A stretch of DNA of 64,000 bases from Acephala macrosclerotiorum (Eukaryota; Ascomycota; Leotiomycetes; Helotiales; Mollisiaceae), in assembly GCA_014904845.1 (NCBI GenBank), contig MU119448.1, positions 22,045 to 86,044 of the forward strand. The letters run 5' to 3'. Positions 44,339 through 56,761 of this stretch are shown piece by piece (the first letter of the stretch is position 1; every line of letters begins with the position of its first letter). Below the pieces are notes generated by a model, which saw only the letters and a list, made by a program, of their open reading frames with translations, searched no databases and was not told where the DNA came from. A program made the translations under genes and the position numbers.

Positions 44339-46129
44339 ATGAGCGACCGCGCAAGTAAAGCTCTTGCAGAGGCCTCCCTGCCAGGAGAGCCTCGAACATA
44401 CGATGCCAGATCGAAACGTAGTGGGGTCCCTCTGACTACCCTTTACTATCGCGATCATGGGCGGCCCTCGAGAGAAGAGAAGGCCCAGGGCCAACAGTAT
44501 CTCATTCCATCGGAGGAGAAAGCCCTCGAAAAGTATTTGAAACTAATGGCTGACCTCGGGAATCCTGTGCGAATCAAGTGCCTGCCTACCCTCGCCTTCA
44601 GTATCGCCCGCCAGCGTTCGACGAATAAAGCAGCCAAGCCTCCAAGCAAGAACTGGCCTCAGGGCTTCCAGAAGCGTCATCCAGCACTCAGATCACGACG
44701 AGTAAGGGCGATGGCCTGAGAATGCCACGAGAATAACGTCTATGATAAGATAACACATTGGTTTGAGGTGATCGAAGAGGTATTACAAGATCCGGCCATC
44801 CTCGCCGAGAACGTCTATAACATGGACGAGATTGGAGTCATGCTGTGCATGCTTGGCTCTATCAAGGTCCTAATAAGTAGGGACGACCCGCGAGACTATA
44901 GAGGCGCGGGCGTCATGCGCACGATGGTTACCGCCATCGAATACATTAGTGCAAACGGTAAGTCTTTGTTACTAATGATTATCTGGCCAGCTATAACCCA
45001 TCGAAGCAACTGGACCACGTTCCCCACCCCTAGGTGGCACTATGCGTGCTCCGAATCTGGATACACCGACTCTAAGATCAGCTTGGAGTGGCTCAAGCGC
45101 GTGTTTGATCCCCAAACGAGAGAACAGGCTAACCAGAAACCCCGGGTGCTGATTTGTGACGGCTTCGGGACGCACGAGACCCTCGAAGCCTTAGAGTTTT
45201 GTTTCGAAAACAACATTATCCTGTGTCGCCTCCCCTCCCACACCTCCCACAAGCTCCAGCCCTGCGACGTCGGAGTGTTTGCCCCCTTGAAGGCAGCCTA
45301 CCGCGATGAGGCTGAGAGGCTGTTCCAAGGAGGGGCAAATACAGTCGGCAAGCAACATTTCACCTCTCTGTACAGCCCTGCGAGGGAGAAGGCGTTCACG
45401 AAGAGAAATATCACGGCCGCATGGGCGGCCTGTGGTTTGTTTCCGTTCAACCCAGACAGAGTCCTCAGGGTGACACCGAAGCCCCCCGCTCAATCAACTG
45501 TTCCGAGGGCCGATGAGATAAGGGTAGGTTCTTGTCATCAAGACGAAGTACCACAAACGCCTGTAACGCCAGTGTCAGCAGAGGGCCTTGCGTCACTGCA
45601 TAATCTGATCAAACAGGATGCTCATACGCTTAATGGGACGAGTATACAACGCCTGGAGAAGCATGTACAGAAGCTTGTCGATGCCGCCCAGATATCCTTC
45701 GCCGAACGTGCCCTCCTCCATGATCAAAAACAGATGTTGACTAGAATGAACAACGAAGCTAAGGTTCGCCGATCAACCCAGTCACTCGTACTCGGGAAGG
45801 CGAAGGTGATGAGCTTTGAGGACATCGAGGTGGCACGAGCAGCGCGTGCTGCGAAGGAGGTCATCAAGGGCAAGGGGAAACGTGGTCGGAAGCGTAAGAG
45901 TACTGCAATAGAGGCAGATGATCCGGAGCCAGACGCAGAACCAGACTCAGAGCCAGACTCAGAGCCAGAAGTGGCGCGTGCTGCGGAAGAGGTCATAAAC
46001 GGCAGGGGAAAACGTCGTCGAAAGCGTAAGAGTGTTACGCCAGAGGCAGATGAGCCAGAGCCAGAGCCAGAAGTGGCGCGGACGATCGAGGCGCCAGTAT
46101 GGACGGCACCAGTTGCGCGGATGATATGA
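44339..46129 (+). pseudogene. Pogo/Fot1 (DDE_1) transposase with one stop codon
   Basis: One frame of 596 codons starting at ATG 44339, interrupted only by TGA at 44717-44719, where family proteins have Trp (TGG to TGA). The N-terminal part is a psq/CENP-B-type helix-turn-helix region (TYDARSKRSGVPLTTLYYRD; SIARQR...NWPQGFQKRHP). The catalytic acidic residues are at 44825 (YNMDEIGV), 45158 (LICDGFGTHE) and 45266 (LQPCDVGVF), so the last two are 35 residues apart. The tail is basic and contains imperfect repeats rich in Pro, Glu and Asp. Terminal inverted repeats were not found. Two fragments of close relatives lie at 24060 and 28011. Confidence 0.88.
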
Positions 46130-46316
46130 GACTGTTGCACGAAAGAATGGAGTATTGTTTCCCACATCCTTTAGTTCGGATTTGGTTTTATGGAGGTAGG
46201 AAATCGGACACAAGTAATCTTAATGTTCGTAGCATTCTCGGCGCAATAGAAGAAGACGGAGTTATGGTTCGCCTGCAAGCCATTAGCAAGCAGTCTTTGT
46301 GTCAAGGCCAGATCGT

Positions 46317-47228
46317 CTAACTCAAGTGTTTGACACCCGGTTCGCAAGAGCGCCTTGAGAAGTATTGCGGATAGCTCTGAATCTCTCTATCCCTCTCAGC
46401 TACTTCAGCGTTCCACCTCTGACGATCCTGCGTGCCTTTCTTGACCTGACAACATCTCGGTACTGCGAGGACCCTCTTCCCTGTGTATTCTGTCGGGTCT
46501 ATTTGAAACAAGAGGACTTTGTTGGCGAATGCTCCTCCGTCGTTATCCACTTCAATAATGCTAATTGCCAGCACTTCTGGGTTTGGATCGTCGGCAGGAA
46601 CAAGGTGATCGAATGTAACTCCGTAGTAGTCGATATGGCTAAAGCAATGGGTAACGGTCAGCTAACAATAATAGGGTACGACGTTCTCAGCAATGCCCAC
46701 TTACTCTAATGGTCTTCTTCCTTCCATTGCCCATGCCAAATACTCATCTCGCACGGCTGGAATACTACCCTCCTCGCCATACAGCGCCCGATGTGTAAGG
46801 CTCGCGAGCTCTAACCCTCCTGGCTGCGGAAAGCGCACAATCTTGTCCCATGATGTCTTCGGAAGAAGCTTCTGGATCGACTCCAGCGGCCCTTGAATCT
46901 GGATTCTGAGTGGCTTGGCAGGTGGTGGAGGATGGAGACGATGACACGGGCTGTGGATGCAAGGAGGAATGAAAAGCTCAAGAGCCATCGATATCTGTGG
47001 GTCGCTCTCAGTTGAGAGCTGAAGCAAAGTCGTGGTAAGGCACAAACCCCAGACAGCTGAAAAGTTAACCTTCAAGGGGCAGATAATACTTGTTGCCAAG
47101 ACGTTTGGCCTGGTATCTAAGGCATGCAGTTTCCCGCCTACGGATCCGTAAAGGCGGGGCAGTCGTAAGGTAACGGGATCGCCATCAACACCACCTTCTG
47201 CTGGATGCTTCACAGTTGCTATTATCAT
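46317..47228 (-). CDS. unrecognised two-exon protein
   Basis: Exons 47228-46705 and 46638-46317 are joined by a 66-nt intron with GTAAGT and GCTTTAG ends; phase is kept and the combined frame gives 281 aa. A later ATG at SMALELF could also be the start. The central part is Pro-rich (HRLHPPPPAKPLRIQIQG), followed by LASLTHRALYGEEGSIPAVR and, in exon 2, FDHLVPADDPNPEVLAISII. There is no signal peptide or membrane segment. I know of no family; the good splice sites argue for a real gene. It lies beside the Pogo transposase end, tail to tail. Confidence 0.5.
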
Positions 47229-47614
47229 CGGCACGCATTGCACGCATTACACGTGAGGTAAGTCTAGTAGCTGCTACCATAACAGAACCTCTTATTAGCG
47301 ATAGGTTAGGATGTGTGATTCAACCACGACGTTTTACTCCTGCGGTCACATCAAAAGCCGAAATGTAATAAGCAACCCTTGCTTGACCCCTTCGACCTGC
47401 GTAAAGAATTATAAGGAAGCAAACGACCCTAATAACTGCGGCGACACGGCCTGCAACACGCCACCCTCCTCTTAAAACGATCCACAACGGTGTTGTCTTC
47501 GAGACTACGTTCGACGTCGTGATTCGATTCGCGAAGCAGGAAACGTATACCAGTTGACGGAGAAGCGGTCAGCGTGTTTGCTCGAGTACAGTATTAGCTG
47601 CTGTTGCATTCTGA
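47229..47614. other. intergenic region, no feature recognised
   Basis: About 390 bp between two divergent starts, normal composition, no frame or repeat that I can support. Confidence 0.35.
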
Positions 47615-47656
47615 GTGTCCTTGGTAACGTTTTGTAGCCATTTTGGGGTCAAGAAA

Positions 47657-48220
47657 ATGGATCTGAGGTCGCCTCATCTAGGGACTCGCCCTACTATGTT
47701 TTATCGAGTTCAGCATCAAGATTCATTCACCATCTTCGAAAACAACATCTTTGAGTCTAATGGCCACTACTGCATAGCATATAGCCATTGGCTCAATCGC
47801 CAGAAAGTAAATAGACACTTAGATTGGCAAGATCGGTCTGTCGAACCTAGCCCATTTATCTCGGTCTTTGATAACAAAGGTACGCGTATATAAACCCTTG
47901 AGACAGAGACCAGTGTTCTGAGATCATCATTAGCCAATGCTCTGAAACGTGTTCAACACCACCTGAAGCGTTGTCATCAGAGGGTGTTAATGGCGCAAAT
48001 ATCGTCGCAACTGTTAACTCCAACACACCTAGAGATTAACTTCAAGGAGAAAACAGTGCATCTCCCTGTCTGGACGGATGAGAGAGACACGGTGTTTGTC
48101 TCCACGTCGGATTTGCGACACTACTTGCAAATTGATTTTGCAACCAGCGATAGTTCAGAGTGGCTGGCGTTGGATTACATACCCGGATGGCGAATTGCGG
48201 GTATCCAGCGTTTCAATTAA
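47657..48220 (+). pseudogene. DUF7587-like protein gene with an internal stop
   Basis: One frame from ATG 47657 to 48220, broken by a TAA at 47891-47893 that fits CAA to TAA. The first part (TMFYRVQHQDS, then VEPSPFISVFDNKG) resembles the start of DUF7587 domains, which have an Arg in the first strand and a Ser-containing strand about 60 residues later. The second part contains HLPVWTDERDTVFVSTSDLR and WLALDYIPGWRIAGIQ. About 187 codons. Assignment to DUF7587 is from memory and tentative. It ends 40 bp from the convergent gene at 48261. Confidence 0.5.
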
Positions 48221-48260
48221 TCTAAGTATGAGAATACTGAATTGGAGAGTTCGAAGAAAG

Positions 48261-49280
48261 TTATAAACCTATCATCATAGCTTTTGCTTCCACAGTTGCC
48301 CTGATCTTCTCATGCTTAGACAACAATTTATTCCGTGCCTCGTCATACAATAACTTTTCCTTCTCAGAAATCTCTCTAGTTGTTTCACCATAGCCAACAT
48401 CGTGCCAAGTTTCCCAGAACTCAATCAGATCCCAGGCTATACCGTCTTCCATCACATCTTGCCACTCCTTGAATCCTTCGTAGTCTAGGAAGAAGTCGAT
48501 ATCTGCAAGCCACCAATCGTACAGGACAGTCTCAATTCCGTGATCCAATTCACAAAAGAAGTCGAAATCAACAGTTTCAGAATATTCATCTGCATATTTG
48601 AGCCTCACCACGTCGTCGTCAACAATCTTCGTCCACACACAATCGGAGAAAAGCTGGTGGGAAATCCAGTCGAGCGGAGCTCTAGCTCCAAAGTTCCGTG
48701 CAAAACAAGCTAGGTAAACGCCAACTTCCCAGGGCCCATACCCACGGCTAGCATGCTGGAGATCCCTCGCGATACAGCATCGTAATTCTGCAGTCGATAA
48801 AGGTTGAAGCTCGGGGCCACTTGGACGAAATTGCTCCCACTGAAGCCCACGATCCATCAAGGTTTGCAGGGAGACCGTGTGTAGGACATACTTCTCGGGT
48901 ATAGCCCATTCAAAAATGATCTCGTGAGAGAATACCCCTGGTTCCGGGAGCCTGCACTCCTCTGCCAAGAGTCGTGCAGCATGGACCCGGGCAGGTTCTT
49001 CATGTGTGGCAGCTGGGATCTCAATGAAAGCGACAGCAATATCTGCTGGTGACTCGCCATCCTCATATTCCTTCTCAAAGGCACGCTTCACCGTGTCGAC
49101 GATGCGATCACTGACTGACACTAAGGCTGTAGGCTCTCGATTGTATTTGTTCGCATGCTTTCGAAACTCATCGCGGAGCTCTGTTCGGGATAATGGATCG
49201 CCTTTTGGTGCTTTAGCGGAGGCAAGTTGCCCAGCACTGCCTTTAGAGTATACTCGAGTGTATATCTTGCGATTAGCCAT
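48261..49280 (-). CDS. 339-aa protein, possibly DUF7587/ADP-ribosyltransferase-like fold
   Basis: A single intact exon from ATG 49280. The N-terminal half follows the pattern I associate with DUF7587: KIYTRVYSKGSAG (Arg in strand 1), REPTALVSVSDRIVDTVKRA (Ser strand followed by a helix), IAVAFIEIP, then SHEIIFEWAIPEKYVLHTV (Glu-containing strand). The Arg, Ser and Glu placement recalls ADP-ribosyltransferases, which is inference only. The second half is acidic and Trp-rich (YDWWLADIDFFLDYEGFKEW) and ends in a charged helix. No secretion signal. Its upstream sequence belongs to the same dispersed repeat as those of the two HET genes. Confidence 0.55.
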   Translation of the reverse strand: MANRKIYTRVYSKGSAGQLASAKAPKGDPLSRTELRDEFRKHANKYNREPTALVSVSDRIVDTVKRAFEKEYEDGESPADIAVAFIEIPAATHEEPARVHAARLLAEECRLPEPGVFSHEIIFEWAIPEKYVLHTVSLQTLMDRGLQWEQFRPSGPELQPLSTAELRCCIARDLQHASRGYGPWEVGVYLACFARNFGARAPLDWISHQLFSDCVWTKIVDDDVVRLKYADEYSETVDFDFFCELDHGIETVLYDWWLADIDFFLDYEGFKEWQDVMEDGIAWDLIEFWETWHDVGYGETTREISEKEKLLYDEARNKLLSKHEKIRATVEAKAMMIGL

Positions 49281-49299
49281 GGTTCGGGAGGGTAGTAGG

Positions 49300-49960
49300 C
49301 ATGTTACGAGTTTCCGGCCCAGCCGTCACAAGAATGCAGGGCCTGCTCTTCTGTTCAAAGATTTTGTTCATGATTTTTATGCTTGAAACAATTACGCTAG
49401 GCATTGAAATGATTACCAAGCTGGATGTGGCGACCACCGCGCACCACAGTACCTCGCAACTGTGGGCCTTTATGCCTAAGGCCTTATAAATGAAATTACA
49501 ACGTAAATATTGCGGGGTTGTTTCGCACCAACCAAAATCGTCTCGCTTTGATCCGAGGTACAGATCCGCGTGGCGATCTTGTATGAATCTGTACGCTATA
49601 ATAATCACAAAACTAATAACGATTTTCTGTATCGTAATAAGACTTTAAAGTTCAAATAAAACTTTTTTATAAGTATTAGTAATAATATAAATTCGATTGT
49701 AAAATTGTAATAAAAAAAAATTTATTATATTATAAAAAAATACTTTTTATAAATCAAATATAAAAACGATAATACGAATATAATTTTTTAGTAAAAAAAA
49801 TTTAAAATATTTGAAAATAATTACAAAATATAATTTATAAAAAAATATAAAATATATTAAAATATATACAAATTTTAAAATATTTAAAATTAAAATATTT
49901 ATTATTTTTTTCAATATATAAAATTTTTTATTATACAAAAATAAATATTAATATTAATAA
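49300..49960 (+). repeat. dispersed upstream repeat, right copy
   Basis: Shares blocks with 27150-27560 (GATCCGAGGTAC, GCGTGGCGATCTTGTATGAA) and, over its whole length, with 30640-31260. The right half is AT-rich and matches 23160-23700 in inverted orientation. It begins immediately upstream of the gene at 48261-49280. Confidence 0.75.
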
Positions 49961-50450
49961 ATAGTTTATATTAGTAATTTAATAGTATTATTAATTTTTT
50001 AATACTAATTATATATTTGTATTAATTATTTTATAATACAAATATTTTTATAATATTAATAAATAGTTTATATTAATAATTTAATAATATTATTAATTTT
50101 TTAATATTAATTAAATTATAGTATTAATTGTATTTTAATATTAATAATTTTTTAGTATTAATTTAATTTTTATATTAATTATTTTTTAATATAAAAATTT
50201 AATATATTTATATAATTTTAATTTGATTTCATGATTTTATAAATTTTATTTAATAATATTAAATAATTATTATTATTAAAATAATGTTTTTAATTATAAT
50301 AATTGTAAATAATAAACTAGAAATTAATATTCGAATAATATTATTTGAAAATAAATAATTTATAATTATAATTATTCGAATAATATTAATAATATTATTA
50401 ATTTTTGAGAAAATAATTTTATTTGATTATATATATTAAATTATATAATA

Positions 50451-50677
50451 TTGAAACGTTCGAGAACAAATCACGAAATATTAAAATCTTAATCTAATAT
50501 CAATAATTCAATTCTATTTACTTTTTCTTAAAAAGAGTATTTTTTTATCTATATAATTAAACAGAGTAAACGTAAAATTAAAAAGTGAATATTAAAGTAA
50601 TTGTTATCAAAAGTAATAGAAATTATAATTAAAATTATTTAATCGATCGCTTAAGTAATCATATGATTGAATCGATA
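50451..50677. repeat. left LTR-like direct repeat
   Basis: Starts TTGAAACGTTCGAGAACAAA and ends GAATCGATA; its partner starts at 56535. Confidence 0.65.
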
Positions 50678-53600
50678 CTAGTAATTCTTTTTTTGAGAGA
50701 AGACGTTCTTTTCAACTCGTAAACCAAATATAGAAAAAAGTATTACCGCGATTACTAATGCGCTATTCCACTACCAAATACTAAAAAAAAATTTAATCGT
50801 GAATTAATCGCCGTTACGTATTATAATACTTGATCGATTAAATTAGATTTAAAAGAATTCTTTTAAACTCGGTATTTATAATCTTCGAATCAATCGAAAA
50901 CTCTATTTTTAAAAACATTGAAAATATCGAAAAATACTAAAAATATTAAAACAATAATTACACGTTTCTTTTTTTAATATTGTTTTTTTCAATGATCGCT
51001 TTTTTTATTATTTTCGTTTTCGTCGATTAATTTTTAGACTTCGAGACGTTATATTTATTTCTATATTTTAATATTAAAATAATTAATATTAATAAGCGAT
51101 TTAAATACTTTATTAATATTGGATTTAGTTATAATATCAATTGAATTATTATTTTTAACAATTTATCGAATCTTCGAGAATTTTTTACGTTTATACGATT
51201 GTTTAATAATTATAATATTGATCATAAAACGCTTTTTTTTAATAATATCGAATTTGATTATATATTCGTAGAAAGAAAAGAAATCAATACAAATAATTAC
51301 GAAAATTAAATTCAATTCGAATCGTTTTATAATAAGATCAAAAGTAATAAAAATCGAGATTTTTATGTCGATTTCTATTATTATTATATATAGTTTAGAA
51401 ATTAAAATAATACGAGTAATTTTTTTGTACTTCGTTAAATTCTAATAAAATAAATTGTTTCGTAAATCGAATTGTTTATCGCTATAAGTTTTATTACCAA
51501 AAATAATAATATATTCGATTTGCGAATTAAAGTTTTTATTTATAGTAAAAAAATTGTTTACAAAAACGAAAAATTTCGTTAAATATAAATTCAAACAAAA
51601 AAATCGAAGTTTATAATTGAAATTGTCTATTTATTATTATAATCGTTTATTCAATACTATAATTTGTTTTTTTTCAAAATATTAATATTAAATTATCGTC
51701 GATATATTATACGCAATTTTCGATTGATAAATAGAATTAATGTATACTTTTTGAGTATATTACTCGAAATACGTTTATTTATAGAAATTTGATTTCGAAT
51801 TAATTAAATTTAAACGTTTGTTTTATTCTTTTTACGAAAATATAATCTCATTTTTAGTTTTATTTACTATTAGTTTGTATTCGTTAAATAGTAAAAAAAT
51901 ATTCGACGTAAAAAACTTTATAGACTTAATTAGCAATTTGACCTTTTATAATTTAAAGTTTTTTAATTCTACAAAAATTTAATCTCTTAAAATGAACGTA
52001 TCGTCGATTTATATATTGATTATCTCGAATAAAATATAATTATTTTTCGTAATAAATAAATAAAAATCGAAAATTGAAAATTCTATCGAAAACTTATTCT
52101 TATAATAAGTATTATACGTTTTATATTAGTACATTCTCGTTTTCGAGACTCTATAAAGAAATTTAATTACTTTAAAAACGACGTTTAATAAAAATTTATT
52201 TGTTATTTTTTTCGAAAATTTAATAAAAATAATACGTACTAATAAAATTATTAATTATACGTATATTTAAATAATATTTCTTAAATAAAAATTGATTTCT
52301 TTGGATTTGAGAAATAAAATTAAAACGACGATAATTTGTTGATTGATATATTAAATAATCGAAAATTGAATCAATATTATTTTTTTGTTTTTATCGTTAA
52401 ATATTTAAATCACAAAACGAAATTTCTCGTATAAAATTACTGTTTTTATACTTTTAATCTCGTTTACTAATTTTAAATCGAAGATTTATTAATTATTAAT
52501 TTTTTTCGAATTATTGAAAATCAATTTAAAATTTTTTTTCGCGATTAATTTATTAATTTCTTTTCTATAAAAAACTACGAATAAATCGCTTAAAGTAATA
52601 ATAATTTTTTTTGCACGAAAATCTATAAACAATTGTTTATTTTTAGTTTTTTTTTCGATCAAATAAATTTTAAAAATTTTTATATTTATATAAATTATTA
52701 TATAAATGTATTTATTGAAATTGAAAACGTAAAAAAAGATTTTTATCGCAATTCGAAATAAGTATAAATTTTCTTTCGAAGTATATAAAGTTTTTTTAGT
52801 CGAGCGAAATAAATTAAATATATTTTTTTTTGTTTTCGAATTTCTTTTAAAGAAATTTGATTTTGAGTTTAAATCCTTTAATAAGTTTTCTTTTAATAAA
52901 TGATTTTTTTATTGTTTTTTGAATTGTTTAAAGTTTTAATAAAATAATTTTATTATAATATTATAAAAACTTTTTAATTTATTTAATAATTGTAATTAAT
53001 ATATTTCTCTATTTACTACTAAAAACGTATACAATTCTTTTTATTTTTTGTTTTTTTTTTCAAATAAATACGTTTGAATTTAAAGATAAATCGATTAAAT
53101 AATAATTTTATAAATTATTTTTTATTCGTAAAATGTCGTTAATTTAGCGAATAATGTAATATTTTCGAATTGCGATTATTGTACTTTTTATCGTTTTAGT
53201 TTTAATAGTAATTAATATTGTAAATACGTTTTATTATAATATTCGAAAGTAAATATCGAAAACAAAAAATGTAAAAATAATATTATTTAATTTCGTCGTA
53301 TTATTAATTATTTTGATTATTATTTAAAATCGCTTTTTTTTTTATAAATCGAGAAATTCTCGAAATAATATATTATATGCACGTTTTAATAAAACGTAGT
53401 ATCTTTTTATTAAATTAATCGAATTATAAGTTTTTATTAATATAATTTTCGAATCAATATTTATATTTTTAGTATTATCGCGGAATTCTTTAGAATTGAA
53501 ATTCGTTTCGAGATTATAAATAGCAAATATCGATAATTCAAAGTAAATATCGATTTAATACACTCAAAAAACGTTTTATATTTTTTTTATCGATATATTT

Positions 53601-56534
53601 ACAAAGAATTTCACGATTTGAAATATTATAATTTCGTTTACGATTTGAAATACTAGTTTTCTATCGATTTACAATACGTTTAAATAAATAAAGTAATTGA
53701 AATTATAATCGTCGCGTAATATAAATTTGAAACGATCGAAAAATTTATTATTCATTTAATATTATTAATAGAATTTCGTTATTTTTTTAATTTCTTTGAA
53801 ATTCGTAAAATGTTTTTTACGTTTTAATACTCGTACGAATTTAACGATCGATAAATATTCAAAGCGTTTGTACAATCGTTTGAGTTTCGTTTTAATTAAA
53901 TAATAAATAGTAAAATCGGTTTTTGTCGTAAAAATTTTACAATTACTATAAATTAAATTTTCGAGTAAATCAAATAATATTTAAAAATGTTTAAACGTTT
54001 TAATAATAAGTATATATTGTTTATTTCAAATAAATATATTATTAAAATTATCGAATTTAATTCGCAATTTGTTTATATTTTAAAAATACAATAAAAAAAG
54101 TACGTTTATTGAAATTACGTGAAATGTAATACGTTCAATTGATATATCGATATTAATAATTTTAAGAAATGAAATTTCGTCGATTTTAAATTTGATTATT
54201 ATTTTTTCAATTTTAAATTCGTTTAATTTGACGTTTTGAATTCGTTAAAAAGTCAAATATTGACTTTCGTTGATAATCGATCGTTGAACGATATTAATAT
54301 CGATTATAATATTTATAAAAACGTTTAATGCGTAGTAATTCGTCAAATACGTTTTTGTATTAATAGATATTGAAAGCGGTTTCAATTATATTGTAATACT
54401 CGATATCGTATAATAAATTGATTAATAATCGAGTAATTCGATGATTCTAAGTTTATTAATCGTATTGTAAAATGTTATAAAGTAATTGATCGATCGCGTA
54501 ATATTGTTTTTATGTAAATTTTTTTTTTTGACAAATTTAATAATAAATTGTTTATATTTCTTAATAATATCGAGATTTAATTTTTTGAATTCAATTACAA
54601 ATGAAATTATTTTGTTTTTATTGAACGATTTCGATTTCTTAAAATTGTTATACGCTTTTTTTTTCTTTTTTAGTGTATAGTAAATATTTCAATAATTCGA
54701 GTTTTTATAAACGAAATACTTTTTTCGTTTTAATATATTGTCGATTTTTTGTAATTAATTCGATTATTATATTAAATATTTTTATTGTAATATTTGCAAT
54801 TTGCGAAATATAATTTGATTATATTTCGATAAATTTTTTTTTTTTCGATTATAAAAATTTTAAAAATTGTTTTTATTTTCGTTTAAAGTAAAATCGTATT
54901 ACGAACGTTTTCATATATCACTTGAAAATTCGATAAAAATCGAAGAAACGTTTAATAGTATTTTAGTACGTTTTAACAAACGTAATAAAATTTGTTTTGT
55001 ATAATAGTTTTTATTCGTATATTCGAATGTAAATTAAATTGTTTTTGAATTAGTTTTTAATACAATATCTCGAAATATTCGAGAGTCGTTTTATTTGAAT
55101 TTTACGCTCGAATTGACGCGAGTATAATCGTATTCTATTAATTGAATATTTTATTTTGACGTTTTTCGATTTTAAAATTCGATTTTACAATTTTAATTAT
55201 TTTATTGAAAAATAGACTTTTTTTAGCGAGTTTTTAGTAATAAAACTCGTTAGTTTCGTCGATAAATATAATTGAAAACGCGTTATAATAATTTTCAAAT
55301 TTAATATTTATTTTCGAATATAAGTCTTCGAATATTCGTATAAATATATTTAATAAGTTTTTTTTTTCGTAGTATTTGAATTTATTATTATAAATTTTTA
55401 TAAAAATAATTAATTCTTTATCGAAATTAAATATTATTTAATTCTCGCGATCGAAATTGTATATTGATCGATTAAAATCCTTTGATAATTTTTTAGTTTT
55501 TAGTAATAATAAAAACGACGAATTTCGTTTCGAGTTTTCGTTTTTTAATAGTAAATCTAATAATAATATTCTATTGTACTTTTAGAATTGTTTTTAGAGT
55601 ATCGTACGTTCGAGTAACGTCGTTTACTCTATAAAAAGTTTTGTAATAAGTTTTAATAATTGAAAAGAAAAATTCGAAAATATTAATATTATTTTTTTAA
55701 TTTTCTCGATAAAAATAATAAAAAACACTAGTTTTCGAATTTGTTTTATTTTTGAATCGATTGTATTTTTTTATGAATTGAAATTTCTTATTAAATTTAT
55801 TTTTATAATTTCTTTATGCGATTATTTTGATTGTTTTTTCTTATTTGCAATATTTATTAATATTTTTAAAACTTTAATAAATCGTTTTTTCGATATTTAT
55901 ATTTCGTTTATTCGTAAAATTTTACGTAGTTTTTTTTTTGTATTTTCGTTTATTTTTTTTTTAAATATTTTTTTTGTTTATTTTAAAAATACTTTTTTAT
56001 ATTTTATTTATAATTTATAATTTCGATTATTTCTCGTTTTAAAACTTTGTATTTATTTCAATATATATTATATTGAATCAAGAAATAAAAAAAGTAATAA
56101 AAAAACTTTTTTTTGATTAAAATCGTACTTTGAGAGAATATAATCGTACTTTCAAAGAGCATTTTATTGAGTCGTATTGTATTCGATAAATATATTAGTT
56201 CGATAAGTTTTCGTATCGAGTTTATAAAAATTGTTTTTAATATTATTTAATAAATTATAATACAATACTTATTATTAATACGCGATAAAATGTAAAGTAA
56301 AAAATCAATTAATTTTAAATCGAGAAAAACAAAACGAACGTAGAATCGCAATATTCTTTGGAGATTTAATAGTTTTTTTTAGTACAAATAAAAACTACTT
56401 TTTTTTACGTTCAATTGAATCAATAGATTATATATAATTTGAATTTTTTTATTCGATCGATTTTATTTAATTACTGTTTTTTTGTAAATAATTTTACTAT
56501 TTTGTAATCGAATGAATTCAATTACTAATTAATA

Positions 56535-56761
56535 TTAAAACGTTCGAAAACAAATCACGAAATACTAAAATCTTAGTTTAATGTCAATAATTCAATTCTA
56601 TTTGCTTTTTCTCAGAAAAAGCATTTTTTTATTTATATAATTAAATAGAATAAACGTAAAATTAAAAAGTGAATATTAAAACAATTATTATCAAAGACAA
56701 TAAAAATTATAATTAAAATCATTTAATCGATCGTTTAAACGATCACATAATTGAATCGATA
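56535..56761. repeat. right LTR-like direct repeat
   Basis: Starts TTAAAACGTTCGAAAACAAA, the G-to-A changed form of the left copy, and ends GAATCGATA. Confidence 0.65.

Larger units (their letters stand above)
50451..56761. mobile_element. RIP-degraded LTR retrotransposon
   Basis: Two direct repeats of the same length, 227 bp (50451-50677 and 56535-56761), enclose 5.86 kb. Both contain GTTCGA-AACAAATCACGAAAT-like, CAATAATTCAATTCTATTT and AAACGTAAAATTAAAAAGTG blocks and end in GAATCGATA. They differ mostly by C/T and G/A. Size and layout fit a Ty1/copia or Ty3/gypsy element, but the interior is too mutated to show gag or pol, and the target duplication could not be settled. Confidence 0.62.

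Noticed and set aside
54486..56020. Phe/Ile-rich membrane-like frames
   Set aside because: They lie in RIP-mutated DNA within the LTR pair. Runs of T give Phe/Leu/Ile codons and no family motif is visible.
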